Under the pieces are notes generated by a model. It did no database searches and had not been told where the DNA came from. It saw only the letters and a list, made by a program, of their open reading frames with translations. 64,000 nt of DNA, from positions 1,736,001-1,800,000 of the forward strand of contig NZ_OZ257250.1 in NCBI RefSeq assembly GCF_965279545.1, given 5' to 3'. The translations under genes were made by a program, and so were the position numbers. The DNA is from Methylibium sp965279545 (lineage in GTDB: Bacteria > Pseudomonadota > Gammaproteobacteria > Burkholderiales > Burkholderiaceae_C). Shown here piece by piece: positions 23,817 through 32,445 of this stretch; position 1 is the first letter of the stretch, and each line of letters begins with the position of its first letter.

Positions 23817-25084
23817 GCGTGCGCCTCGGCACGAGCGGGTCGTCGGACCTCACGGTCGTCGACAGGCACGTGCAGCACCGCGGCCAGCACACCCAGCGCC
23901 ATGGCGCCCAGCCAGATCCAGTCGTAGGACCGGGTGGCCTCGAACACCCGTCCACCGAGCCACACGCCCAGGAACGATCCCAGTTGGTGGCCGAGGAAGA
24001 CAAAGCCGAAGAGCGTGCCGATATAGCGCACGCCGAAGATCTGAGACACGAGACCATTGGTCAAGGGCACCGTGCCGAGCCAGAGGAATCCCATTGCCGC
24101 AGCGAACAGATACAGCGTCAGCGGACTCAAGGGCAGTAGCACGAACAAGGCCATGGCAGCCGTTCGCACCAGGTAGATACCAGCAAGCAGGTGCTTGCGA
24201 CGATGCCGCGCGCCAAGCAGCCCGAAGCCGTAGGTGCCGAAGACATTGGTCAAGGCAATGATGGCCAATGCGGTCACGGCATCGGCCGGGCGCATGCCCT
24301 TGTCCAGCAGGTAGGAGGGCAGGTGCGTGGCGATGAACGCGAGCTGGAATCCGCAGGCGAGGAACCCGAGGTTCAGCATCCAGAACCCGGAATGCCCGAA
24401 GGCCTCGCGCAGCGCCAACGACATCGGCGCGTCCGCGGCGCCGGCCGCCGCAGGTGCATGCGTCTCTCTCATGGGGAAGGCGAGCGCCAGCGCGAAGACC
24501 ATCACCGCCGACAACGCGAGCAGCGCACCGACCCAGCCCCAGCCTCCCAGCATCTGGTGGACGAGGGGCACCATCGCGAACTGTGCGAGGCCGCCGATGG
24601 CCCCCGCCAGCCCGAGCGCCCAGCTCACGCGCTCGGGCGCCACGAGCCGGCTGAGCGCGCCATAGACCGCACCGAAGCTCGTGCCCGACAAGGCGACGCC
24701 GATGCACAGTCCAGCGGCGCACACGAAGCTTGCGGGCGTGTTCGCGTGGGTCATCCAGAACAAACCCAACGCGTAGAGGACCAAGCCCGCTGCGATCACC
24801 TTGGCCGTGCCGAAACGGTCGGCAACCATGCCGGTGAACGGCTGAGCCAGCCCCCAGGTCAGGTTCTGGATTGCCATCGCCAAGCCAAACGTCTCGCGCG
24901 ACCAGCCGCGGTCCATCGTGATCGGCAGGAGAAACAGACCCTGCACATGGCGCACACCCAACGCGAGCCCCATGACGATGCCGCCGGCCAGCACCAGCGC
25001 CCATGGCGGCTGCCGTCGGATCGCGGACAGCGTCGTCGCGATCACCGAAGCGGCGGGCCCGGATCGACGGGAAAGAGCGGTCAC
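23813..25084 (-). CDS. Major facilitator superfamily transporter, monocarboxylate/oxalate type
   Basis: This 423-residue protein has 12 predicted hydrophobic segments and the MFS motif in MVADRFGTAKVIAAG after segment 2. Segments such as GVRHVQGLFLLPITMDRGWSRE and TFGLAMAIQNLTWGLAQPF resemble the monocarboxylate/oxalate-formate branch, so a small organic acid is a plausible substrate. GAGG six bases upstream favours the GTG start at 25084 over a TTG at 25105. It is divergent from the LysR gene, its likely regulator. Confidence 0.87.
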   Translation of the reverse strand: MTALSRRSGPAASVIATTLSAIRRQPPWALVLAGGIVMGLALGVRHVQGLFLLPITMDRGWSRETFGLAMAIQNLTWGLAQPFTGMVADRFGTAKVIAAGLVLYALGLFWMTHANTPASFVCAAGLCIGVALSGTSFGAVYGALSRLVAPERVSWALGLAGAIGGLAQFAMVPLVHQMLGGWGWVGALLALSAVMVFALALAFPMRETHAPAAAGAADAPMSLALREAFGHSGFWMLNLGFLACGFQLAFIATHLPSYLLDKGMRPADAVTALAIIALTNVFGTYGFGLLGARHRRKHLLAGIYLVRTAAMALFVLLPLSPLTLYLFAAAMGFLWLGTVPLTNGLVSQIFGVRYIGTLFGFVFLGHQLGSFLGVWLGGRVFEATRSYDWIWLGAMALGVLAAVLHVPVDDREVRRPARAEAHA

Positions 25085-25197
25085 GTTCAACCTCGCAGAA
25101 AACAAGGCTGGCGTGAATGCCGGCCGGGACCGCCATTACAGGATTCGGCGGCTCGTGCTTCAATCGATCTTTGCGCTGCGTCGCATGAGCCAAACGA

Positions 25198-26121
25198 ATG
25201 TCACTGCCTCTGGTTCGCCTTCCTTCCCTGGATCTGATCCGCGGCTTCGTGGCGGTCGGACGACGCATGAGCATCACGCTGGCCTCCCAGGACCTGTGCC
25301 TGACCCAGTCGGCGGTGAGTCGGCAGATCAACGCGCTAGAGGAACAGCTCGGCGTCAAGCTGCTGGTGCGCGGTCATCGCTCGATCGCCTTCACGGCCGA
25401 GGGCGAACGGCTGTTCCGCAGCGCGGACGGCGCGGTGCAGCAGATGCAGGACGTGCTGGGCGAGATCCACACGACCGGCGCGCTGCGGCCGGTCATGCTG
25501 AGCGCGAGCATCGGCGTCACGGGGCTGTGGTTGCTGCCTCGGCTGAGCCGGTTCCAGAAGAGCCATCCCGGTGTGGACCTGCGCATCTCGGCGAACAACC
25601 GCATTGCCGACCTGCGTCACGAAGGTATCGACCTCGCCATCCGCTACACCACGCCGGCGCTGGCCCCCGAAGGCTCCACGCGCTTGTTCGGGCATGTGAT
25701 CGCACCCGTCGCCCACCCTTCGCTCGGCCTGACGTCCTTGCGATCGGCACAGGCCTTGTCGAAGCTGTCGCTTCTGGAGTTCGACGATCCGAGGCGCCCG
25801 TGGCTGCAATGGGCCGACTGGCTGGCCGCGAAGGGATGGGCGCACGCCAAGCACCAGGGTGTCCTGCACTTCAACCAGTACGATCAGGTGATCCAGGCCG
25901 CACTGGACGGCCAGGGCCTCGCACTCGGGCGGTTGGAGTTGATCCAGCCTTTGATCGACCAGGGCCGACTGGTGCAACTCGCTCCTCGCCGATTCGGCGA
26001 TGCAACGGCGCATGCCTACTGGCTCATTCGTGGCCGGGAGGATCAACGGGAGGATGTGCGCCGGGTGGCGCAATGGATCGAGGCGGAGGCAAGATCATCG
26101 CGAGAGGCCGCGCCTTCGTGA
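25198..26121 (+). CDS. LysR-family transcriptional regulator
   Basis: This 307-residue protein has an N-terminal winged helix-turn-helix (LASQDLCLTQSAVSRQINALEE, residues about 28-50) and a periplasmic-binding-like effector domain (VMLSASIGVTGLWLLPRL; VDLRISANNRIADLRHEGID). It resembles the GcvA subgroup. A 113-bp intergenic region separates it from the divergent transporter, the usual position for LysR control. Its last 27 bp overlap the end of the convergent EamA gene. Confidence 0.9.
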   Translation: MSLPLVRLPSLDLIRGFVAVGRRMSITLASQDLCLTQSAVSRQINALEEQLGVKLLVRGHRSIAFTAEGERLFRSADGAVQQMQDVLGEIHTTGALRPVMLSASIGVTGLWLLPRLSRFQKSHPGVDLRISANNRIADLRHEGIDLAIRYTTPALAPEGSTRLFGHVIAPVAHPSLGLTSLRSAQALSKLSLLEFDDPRRPWLQWADWLAAKGWAHAKHQGVLHFNQYDQVIQAALDGQGLALGRLELIQPLIDQGRLVQLAPRRFGDATAHAYWLIRGREDQREDVRRVAQWIEAEARSSREAAPS

Positions 26122-27069
26122 GTGCGGTCTTCGAGCCGGCGGGCACACTCGCGGTGCGCTGCCGGTCATCGATACCACCATACCCAGCGTGACGGCGACC
26201 ACACCGATCAGCGCGATGACGCTCGGCACCTCCTGCAACAGGAAGTACGCTGCCGCCGTCGTCACGCCGGGTACGGCGGCAGTGAACAGTGCCGTCTCAA
26301 CCGCGCCCAACGACGCGACCGCACGGGAATAGACGAAGATCGAGACGGCGCCGATCAGCACGCCCTGGAACAGTCCCTGCAGCAGCAGTTCCGTCCAGGG
26401 CGCGATGAGGATCGCCTTGCCAGGCCACATCAGGTAGACAGGCAGGAAGCTGGTCATCGACAGCACCGCGACGATCGAAGCAGCATGAGCGGGCATCAAC
26501 CCCTGTCGGCGCGCGAGCAGACCGTAGGTTGACCAGCTGAGCGAGGCCAAAAGCAGGCAGCCGTCCCCGAGCCACTGCCGCGTTGTGCTGGCGGCCAGGG
26601 TGTCCCAGGCCATGGCCAGGATGCCCAGGAAGATGGCTGCAACGCCGCATGCACGCCGCCCGGTCACCGTGGTCGAGGCGCTCTGCCACGCCAGCGCAAA
26701 GGTGAACAGCGGGAGTGTTCCGTGCAGCAACACGGCGCCATGTGAAGCCGGCGCCAGCCGGAAGCCCGCATAGGCGCACAGCGCGAACCCCAGCCCCCCG
26801 GTGAATGCGAGCGCCAATGCATCGCGCCACCGCACAGCGGCCAGGCCGTACCGAAGCAGCACCGGCAGCATCAACAGCCCCCCGATCGCGAAGCGCAGTG
26901 CGGCGATGTCCATCAGCTTCAGTGACGACGCCAGGCCCAGCCTCGACACCAGCGTGAATCCGGAGAACAGGAGGATCACGGCGATGCCGCACAGGATGCC
27001 GACGATGCGGGTCTGCGGATCGCCCCGCTCGGGTGTGCGCAGCGGCAAGCCGATCTTGGTCCGCTTCAT
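26095..27069 (-). CDS. EamA/DMT-family membrane transporter
   Basis: This 324-residue protein has about ten hydrophobic helices in two homologous halves, each with an EamA pattern (ALRFAIGGLLMLPVLLRYGL in the first half; GVLIGAVSIFVYSRAVASLGA in the second). Such proteins export amino acids or other small metabolites. Its ATG overlaps the stop of the isomerase-like gene by one base (TGATG), so the two are coupled. The C-terminus is Arg/Pro-rich and overlaps the LysR gene end to end. Confidence 0.87.
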   Translation of the reverse strand: MKRTKIGLPLRTPERGDPQTRIVGILCGIAVILLFSGFTLVSRLGLASSLKLMDIAALRFAIGGLLMLPVLLRYGLAAVRWRDALALAFTGGLGFALCAYAGFRLAPASHGAVLLHGTLPLFTFALAWQSASTTVTGRRACGVAAIFLGILAMAWDTLAASTTRQWLGDGCLLLASLSWSTYGLLARRQGLMPAHAASIVAVLSMTSFLPVYLMWPGKAILIAPWTELLLQGLFQGVLIGAVSIFVYSRAVASLGAVETALFTAAVPGVTTAAAYFLLQEVPSVIALIGVVAVTLGMVVSMTGSAPRVCPPARRPHSRRRGLSR

Positions 27070-27710
27070 CAGAGGCTCGCCGCGTTGCGCAAGGCATCGT
27101 CCAGGCGGTCATTGCCCCAGAACATCTCGCCTCGCACGAAGAACGTCGGCGCACCGAAGATCCCCTTCGCCTGCGCAGCTTCGGTCTGCTGCCGAAGCCT
27201 CAGCTTGTTGGCCGCGGACTGCGCTTCGTCGATGATCGGCTGGGCCGACAAACCGAGCTTGCCGAGCACGGCCGCGACGGTTTCGTGCGAATCGATCTCG
27301 CGGTCTTCGGCGAAGTTGAGCGACATCATGCGTCGACAATAGGTTCCCATCCAACTGTGCCCGGCACCGACCAGCGCAACCCTCAGCGGCAACAGCGCGA
27401 CGCGCGGAAAAACAGTCGGGCGGGTCCATGGAAGGCCGTGCTTCAGGCATTCGCGTGCCATATCACGCCATACGTACTCGCCCTTGGCCTTCTGCAGGAC
27501 GAACGGAGAGGTCTCCCAGCCGAAAGAGCGAAAGATCGGACCGAGCAAGAATGGCTTCCAGCGCACCGACACACCGAGCCGGGCGGCCGCTTCTTCGATC
27601 CGCATCACACTGAGGTAGCTGTAGTTGCTGCCAAACTCGAACCAGAACTCGATGGCTCGGTCATCTGCAGAATCGAGGCACTCGTTCATCGCATCACGCT
27701 TGCTGACCAT
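27069..27710 (-). CDS. 2-hydroxychromene-2-carboxylate isomerase/DsbA-family protein
   Basis: This 213-residue protein has the thioredoxin-like DsbA fold of kappa-class glutathione transferases. Landmarks are FWFEFGSNYSYLSVMRI (active-site Ser in place of the CxxC), WKPFLLGPIF, and GIFGAPTFFVRGEMFWGNDRLDDAL near the end. These match the glutathione-dependent HCCA isomerases of naphthalene and polyaromatic degradation. Its start overlaps the end of the oxygenase-like gene by 17 bp. No other naphthalene genes are nearby. Confidence 0.87.
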   Translation of the reverse strand: MVSKRDAMNECLDSADDRAIEFWFEFGSNYSYLSVMRIEEAAARLGVSVRWKPFLLGPIFRSFGWETSPFVLQKAKGEYVWRDMARECLKHGLPWTRPTVFPRVALLPLRVALVGAGHSWMGTYCRRMMSLNFAEDREIDSHETVAAVLGKLGLSAQPIIDEAQSAANKLRLRQQTEAAQAKGIFGAPTFFVRGEMFWGNDRLDDALRNAASL

Positions 27711-28590
27711 AGATCACGAGGCACCGCAGTTCGATGCTTTCGCGCAGCGGCGCATCAGGCGGGATGTCGGGAAGGTCGAAAGCCGCATGAGGTGTAAACC
27801 GGGCCACGCCACTGACCTGCGAGTCGTACTGCTTGAACACCAGTGCCTCGTGACGGTCCATCCGCGAGAAGTAGGACCAGCGATGACCCGGCGAGTGCGG
27901 GAGCGCATAGATCTCGCCGGTGCGGCGCGGATAGCGCACCTCGCTGACGACCAGATCGGACACCATCACCGAGCGGGCATCGCACACGGCGAGCGGAGTG
28001 TCAAAGACAGGCCCCTTGATCGACCGCCACACGTTGACGATGGCATAGCGCCCGACGCTTGCCGCCTCGCGATCACCGAGCACCATGCCCAGACGCTTGC
28101 TGCCCGAAGCCTCGGTGTAGTCGTTGTGAATGCGGCCATTTGCAGCCGCCCGGCCATCGGCGCCTCGGCGGCCGAACGTGAGCGCGATGCGGTCATGCTC
28201 GCGCTTGCGAACGAGATGGTCGAAGACGAAGGCCCGCGTCGCCCCGGTGACGGCCAACGCCAGTTCGCAGGCCTCTGGGTAGTAGACCGATTCGACCATC
28301 CGAGCGTCGAGGAAATCCGTAACGGCCGTCGGTGCGTCTTGCAGCTCGAACCCTTCCCTGTCGATGCGCGGGGACTCCGGCGCATACCGCGCGTCGGCGA
28401 TCGTTGCCTGGAGAGCTTCGTACGTGCCGTTCTCCCACGGCGTTCCCGGCGGTGGCTCGCAGGCATAGCTGTGGGGTCGCTCGATCGTCGGCGTGAGGTA
28501 GCTCAACGCGGCGACAACTGATGCGCGATCATGATGCGGGGATCTCGCAACTGCATTCGCGCGAGCCAACGGATCGATCAAGGCGTTCAT
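27694..28590 (-). CDS. CmcJ/NvfI-family non-heme oxygenase-like protein
   Basis: This 298-residue protein shows the landmarks of the CmcJ/NvfI family, related to Fe(II)/2-oxoglutarate enzymes acting on secondary metabolites. They are RIHNDYTEASGSKRL (His and Asp ligands), VNVWRSIKGPVFDTPLAV, HRWSYFSRMDRHEALVFKQY with the distal His, and FTPHAAFDLPD. GAGGAA lies seven bases before ATG 28590. With the coupled isomerase-like and exporter genes downstream it forms a small metabolite-modification and export unit; the substrate is unknown. Confidence 0.83.
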   Translation of the reverse strand: MNALIDPLARANAVARSPHHDRASVVAALSYLTPTIERPHSYACEPPPGTPWENGTYEALQATIADARYAPESPRIDREGFELQDAPTAVTDFLDARMVESVYYPEACELALAVTGATRAFVFDHLVRKREHDRIALTFGRRGADGRAAANGRIHNDYTEASGSKRLGMVLGDREAASVGRYAIVNVWRSIKGPVFDTPLAVCDARSVMVSDLVVSEVRYPRRTGEIYALPHSPGHRWSYFSRMDRHEALVFKQYDSQVSGVARFTPHAAFDLPDIPPDAPLRESIELRCLVIYGQQA

Positions 28591-28873
28591 CGTGGTTCCT
28601 CGACAGGTGGATTGCCTCTCCGGCTCCTCCTAGGGTCTTGGCCGAAGAGCTGGGGCTTTCCATTGAACTCAGTCCCACGAGAGATCTCAAGCAACTTGTT
28701 CGTTGCCTCACATTCACCACAAGAATGCGACGCGAATGCGCTCCACGCTCGATCAAGCGCTCTGGGCGCCTACACGGCCCGAACGCCGCAACGCCTCAGG
28801 CTCCCTGACTGAGAGTCCGCCATTGCGGGCCGAAGCGTGCATGCCTCGTCAGAGTTCGGATGTCCAAAACAAA

Positions 28874-28901
28874 ACGGGTTAGCGAATTCTCGCTAACCCG
28901 T
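28874..28901. terminator. Perfect hairpin, probable terminator
   Basis: The arms are acgggttagcga (28874-28885) and tcgctaacccgt (28890-28901) with loop attc. It is flanked by AAAA on the left and by GATTTT on the right, so it can act in either direction. If the island model is right, this was the original terminator just downstream of tRNA-Asp. Confidence 0.75.
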
Positions 28902-28908
28902 TGATTTT

Positions 28909-28924
28909 CTTGGCGGAGTGGACG
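28909..28924. repeat. Putative attachment-site repeat: copy of tRNA-Asp 3' end
   Basis: The 16 bp cttggcggagtggacg are identical to 55617-55632, the 3' end of the tRNA-Asp gene including the CCA complement, in the same orientation. Integrative elements that insert into tRNA genes leave such a copy at their far end. No integrase gene was found between the two copies. Confidence 0.55.
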
Positions 28925-29140
28925 TCCGGTCAGACTGAGTCTCATCGTATCCCAACGAGTATCAGATCCACGCCTCTTATGACCACACGGACTTGCCACT
29001 CGTCCCACGCTCTTCCAGCAAATCGCTTCGAAAGCAGGTCATCTCCGTGACAGATCCAACGCGATGCTCCAGGGCGATTCCGCCCACTCGCTCGGATACC
29101 GGAAGTGCCCGGCAACGGTGTCGGCGGGTCGATAGACGGC

Positions 29141-29359
29141 CTACGGTGAGTTGGCCTTTCTCGCTACCTTACTCTTGGCCGACGCGATGTTGATGGCCTG
29201 GCAAACGCGCCACGTGCAGCAGCCCAGTGTCTCCGCGATCTGCACGATCGTCATCCCCTGCGCCCTGAGATCGCCGACACGGTTGATGCGCTCGTGCAGT
29301 TCCTCGACACACTGCACCTTGGACGCGTTCTTCGGAGGCCCTAACCTCTTGGTCACCAT
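29141..29359 (-). CDS. Small helix-turn-helix protein
   Basis: This is a 72-residue frame with GAGG shortly before the ATG. The sequence DLRAQGMTIVQIAETLGCCTWRV has helix-turn-helix character like the N-terminus of resolvases or transposase regulators, followed by a basic tail (SAKSKVARKANS). It lies close to the putative attachment repeat, as expected for a remnant of mobile-element functions. No exact family is assigned. Confidence 0.45.
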   Translation of the reverse strand: MVTKRLGPPKNASKVQCVEELHERINRVGDLRAQGMTIVQIAETLGCCTWRVCQAINIASAKSKVARKANSP

Positions 29360-29623
29360 GTACCTCAGATCTCACCTGCGGCGACGGAAAGGGGCGCAGT
29401 CTGCGAACCCTGGCTCAGCGTAAGCCCCGTCGGTATGCTCGTACAGCGACACCGCAAAGTCTTGCCGACGAGCGAAGGCCGACAGTGTCGCTCGCAGTTC
29501 ACTTCGAAGTTGTTCCCATCGAGCAGCTCAAACACATCACACCCAAATTGGCTTGATAGTGATGTCACCACACTCCGGAACAGGCGCAGACCTCGCAAGA
29601 CCACCGCATGTTGTCTTGCCGGA

Positions 29624-31282
29624 TCAGTTTTCTGCAAGGTCTCGCGCCGCGATGTAGGCAAAGGTCATGTTGTGAGCATGATTCGAGCCAGGGCCCATTG
29701 GCACGCCAGACCACAGCGAGGCCATGTCCATCCCGCATGCGTAAAGTCCAATAATCGGTGCGAGCTGGCTATCGAGCACACGTGCCTTGTTGTCCACGCG
29801 AAGCCCGGAGGTCTCGCCGATATTGCCGAGGTCGATCTTGATCGCGTGGAATGGCGCCTTCCTCAAAGATCCAAGCGAAGCATTCGGAGTGTGTTCGAAG
29901 TCACCGCCAGCGAGATCAAGCGGGGTTGCCCCCCTGTTGAAATCGGCATCTTCTCCCCGCTCGGCAAACCGATTGAAACGCTCGACTGTCGAACCGAGCG
30001 TCATGGCGTCGACCCCGATCCGCTCGGCAAGCTCTTCCAAGGTGGGGGCTGACAAGACGTATCCGCGGCGCTTCAGGACCGAGAGATTGAATGCGTGGGG
30101 CCATACCAGACCCATGCCATAGATCCGAAGCGATCGATCGTCGGCTATGAGCCAGCCCGTCTGCACGCCAGCCTTGCTCATGGCGGTCGGGAACATGGGC
30201 GTCGCCTCGTTTCCGAACCGCTTGCCGGCGGGATCGACAATCAGACGGCCAGGTTTCCCCATGTCGAGGAAGTGAAGGCAGCGATCCTGCGGAGAATCGC
30301 TCCCCGGTACGCTTGAAAGCACAGCCCAGACAAATGGCTGAGCAGCCTCATGGGTCACCACGCCGCCGAGCGTCTCGGCCATACGCAACCCGTCACCGAC
30401 ATTCCCCGGTGCGACAAGCGTCATGACGCTACTGCCATCGGCATGCCGCTTGCGCAGCGCCGGATTGGCCGCTCCGCCGCCGCTCGCCAGGATGACACCG
30501 CGGGAGACCTTCACGGTCATGGTCTCGCCCCCGCGGTTGATGACAACACCGCTCACCCGGCCACCCTCTCGAACCAGCTCGGAAGCCGGCGTGTCGTTCC
30601 ACAAGGTGACGCCGGCATCGGCGGCGGACTTGAGCAGTCTGCCGACGAGAGCGTTGCCCATCGTGAGGCGCGCGCCGCGCCCGAAGCGAAGGCGGTCCGT
30701 CGCATAGCGGCATGCGATCCCGGCGATATGGGAGAAAGACTTCAACGAGCGGAACAAACCCGTCACGTGCGGGAGGTCGGCTAGCGAGATCATCATGCCC
30801 ATTGGTGCATTGAACGACGCCAAGGGGGGCTGAATCACGCGAAGATTGGCGAGGCCCAGTTCTCTTCCATCAAAGTCCAATGGTGCGAGCGCACGGCCTC
30901 CCATCTTCGCGCCGTCATTGTTAGGGAACCAGTCCGGCACCGGCAGTGGCGCAAACCGAACGTGGGTTCGTTCCGCCAGGAAGTCGATCATGGCGTTGCA
31001 GTTCCGCAGGAAGACGTCAAAAAGTCCGCGCTGCATGTGATTGCCGAGAACGCCGGTGGCGTATCGGTCCGCCTCGGCAATCGAGTCGGAGAGTCCCATC
31101 TCTTTCATGGAAGCGTTTGCAGGTATCCAGCAGTTGCCACCCGACCAGGCCGATGTACCGCCGAAATACGCAGACTTCTCTACCAGCAAAGTCTTCAGTC
31201 CGAGCTTTGCCGCCACCGTCGCAGCCGTGAGCCCGGCACTGCCGGAGCCGATAACAATCACATCAAAATTGCGGGTCGACAT
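29624..31282 (-). CDS. FAD-dependent dehydrogenase, 3-ketosteroid dehydrogenase-like
   Basis: This 552-residue protein has an N-terminal Rossmann motif (VIVIGSGSAGLTAATVAAKL) and an acidic ribose-binding end (TLLVEKSAYFGGTSAWSGG). A closing FAD motif follows (LYACGMDMASLWSGVPMGPG then MTFAYIAARDL). This is the fumarate-reductase/3-ketosteroid-delta1-dehydrogenase family, which takes electrons from a C-C bond next to a carbonyl. AGAAGG nine bases upstream supports ATG 31282. No signal peptide is seen, unlike the second flavoprotein of the group, so it is probably cytoplasmic. Lower GC than flanking genes suggests a separate origin. Confidence 0.85.
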   Translation of the reverse strand: MSTRNFDVIVIGSGSAGLTAATVAAKLGLKTLLVEKSAYFGGTSAWSGGNCWIPANASMKEMGLSDSIAEADRYATGVLGNHMQRGLFDVFLRNCNAMIDFLAERTHVRFAPLPVPDWFPNNDGAKMGGRALAPLDFDGRELGLANLRVIQPPLASFNAPMGMMISLADLPHVTGLFRSLKSFSHIAGIACRYATDRLRFGRGARLTMGNALVGRLLKSAADAGVTLWNDTPASELVREGGRVSGVVINRGGETMTVKVSRGVILASGGGAANPALRKRHADGSSVMTLVAPGNVGDGLRMAETLGGVVTHEAAQPFVWAVLSSVPGSDSPQDRCLHFLDMGKPGRLIVDPAGKRFGNEATPMFPTAMSKAGVQTGWLIADDRSLRIYGMGLVWPHAFNLSVLKRRGYVLSAPTLEELAERIGVDAMTLGSTVERFNRFAERGEDADFNRGATPLDLAGGDFEHTPNASLGSLRKAPFHAIKIDLGNIGETSGLRVDNKARVLDSQLAPIIGLYACGMDMASLWSGVPMGPGSNHAHNMTFAYIAARDLAEN

Positions 31283-31326
31283 AACAGTGAACCTTCTGTT
31301 GATTTGATCCATGGCCCTATCCCACG

Positions 31327-31911
31327 CTACTCGCGGATGGCAGGAAGGGCATCCTGGAAGGCAGATGGACGCCCCGCCGCGCTCAGCATCATCGCGGTCG
31401 TACGCAGTCCGGTCTTTAGGACGCCGTCATGCAGGTAGACGATGTCATAGTCGGTATGCTCACGCCTGAGCGGCTCGAACAGAGGGCCGAGCGAAGCAAA
31501 TCCCGTTTCGGAAATGTCTCGGAAAAGCCCGAGCGTCCAATGATCCGGACCCGTATCGAGGGTCTCCTGCAGAAACCTCGGATCAAGAATCGCCATCTTG
31601 ACGCGGTCGAGACGATAGTTGGCAAGCCTGGCGTGAAGAAGTTTGCTGTGCGGCTCGAGCAACCAGTACCGTCCCTCCCAGATCGCCGACACCAGCGGCA
31701 CGGTGCAATTTTCGTCGGAAAAGAAAATGTAATGGACTTCGAAACGGTTTCGGTGACCAAACTCATATGTCCTGTGGAAGAACATGTCCGGAAGGAGATC
31801 TGGTTCGGCGAACCACAGGGGCGTAGTGCCGTTCCGGCCCATGTGGTAGCGACCTGCAATGTCGCTTTCGGCGAAGCACTGCTCCGGAACTTCCATTTGC
31901 GCGGCTGCCAT
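31327..31911 (-). CDS. Conserved-looking protein of unknown function (weak APCDD1-domain resemblance)
   Basis: This 194-residue protein lacks a signal peptide and membrane segments. It is rich in aromatic residues (FHRTYEFGHRNRFEVHYIFF, DENCTVPLVSAIWEGRYWLLE). The arrangement of an aromatic strand pair, a single Cys and a following W-G-R-Y resembles the APCDD1-type beta-barrel, a lipid-binding fold. This is a weak by-eye match. Sitting between two steroid-dehydrogenase-like flavoprotein genes, it may bind a hydrophobic substrate. Confidence 0.6.
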   Translation of the reverse strand: MAAAQMEVPEQCFAESDIAGRYHMGRNGTTPLWFAEPDLLPDMFFHRTYEFGHRNRFEVHYIFFSDENCTVPLVSAIWEGRYWLLEPHSKLLHARLANYRLDRVKMAILDPRFLQETLDTGPDHWTLGLFRDISETGFASLGPLFEPLRREHTDYDIVYLHDGVLKTGLRTTAMMLSAAGRPSAFQDALPAIRE

Positions 31912-31993
31912 TGCTCCTTCCTCCGTTAGTCAATCATCCGGTTGCGATACCCGAACCTCCGTCGAACGCGATACCGCAGGAACCCTGTCGCTG

Positions 31994-32437
31994 CTAATCG
32001 CTCTTGGCCCCAGCCGTTACCCAGTTTCGGATCATGCCGATGAGCGTGCTATCCAAGGATCCCGTTGGGGGCATTCGCTCCCCGGAACCGCCGACCTGAA
32101 CGTGCGTGCCCTCGAGCTTTCGAATGAGATAACTATCCTCGGGCTTCCCCGGAACAATTCGCGGAAAAGCACCCTGCTGGCTCTTGCGCGACACGATCGA
32201 GGAATAGGCTGCCCCTTCCTCGAGATTGAGTCCACCTGAAGCTCCGGCCGACTGATGGCACGCGACGCAGTTCGCGTCGAAGATCGGCTGGATCTTTCGA
32301 CTGAAGCTCGGTGCGCTGCTGTCCGCGTTGTCTTGTTCGGCCGCCGCCGACTGTCCCATTAGGGCGAAGCCCGAACAAATCAGCGACAGCACAAGCCAGC
32401 GCCAAGTTCGAGATCCCAATTGCTGATCAAATCGCAT
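31994..32437 (-). CDS. Exported monohaem c-type cytochrome
   Basis: This 147-residue protein has a signal peptide (TWRWLVLSLICSGFALMGQSAAA) and one haem-binding motif CVACH at residues 57-61; Met in GERMPPTGS is a plausible distal ligand. The layout resembles the short cytochromes found in PSCyt1-type domains. It begins eight bases after the stop of the Tat-exported flavoprotein, so it is a good candidate for that enzyme's periplasmic electron acceptor. Confidence 0.85.
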   Translation of the reverse strand: MRFDQQLGSRTWRWLVLSLICSGFALMGQSAAAEQDNADSSAPSFSRKIQPIFDANCVACHQSAGASGGLNLEEGAAYSSIVSRKSQQGAFPRIVPGKPEDSYLIRKLEGTHVQVGGSGERMPPTGSLDSTLIGMIRNWVTAGAKSD

Positions 32438-32445
32438 GACTCTCT

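Larger units (their letters stand above)
28591..29140. other. Intergenic region with terminator and tRNA-derived repeat
   Basis: No convincing gene is seen in these 550 bp. The left part is probably the promoter region of the oxygenase operon. The middle holds a strong hairpin at 28874-28901, directly followed by a 16-bp copy of the tRNA-Asp 3' end. Base composition becomes less GC-rich to the right of this point. Confidence 0.6.
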
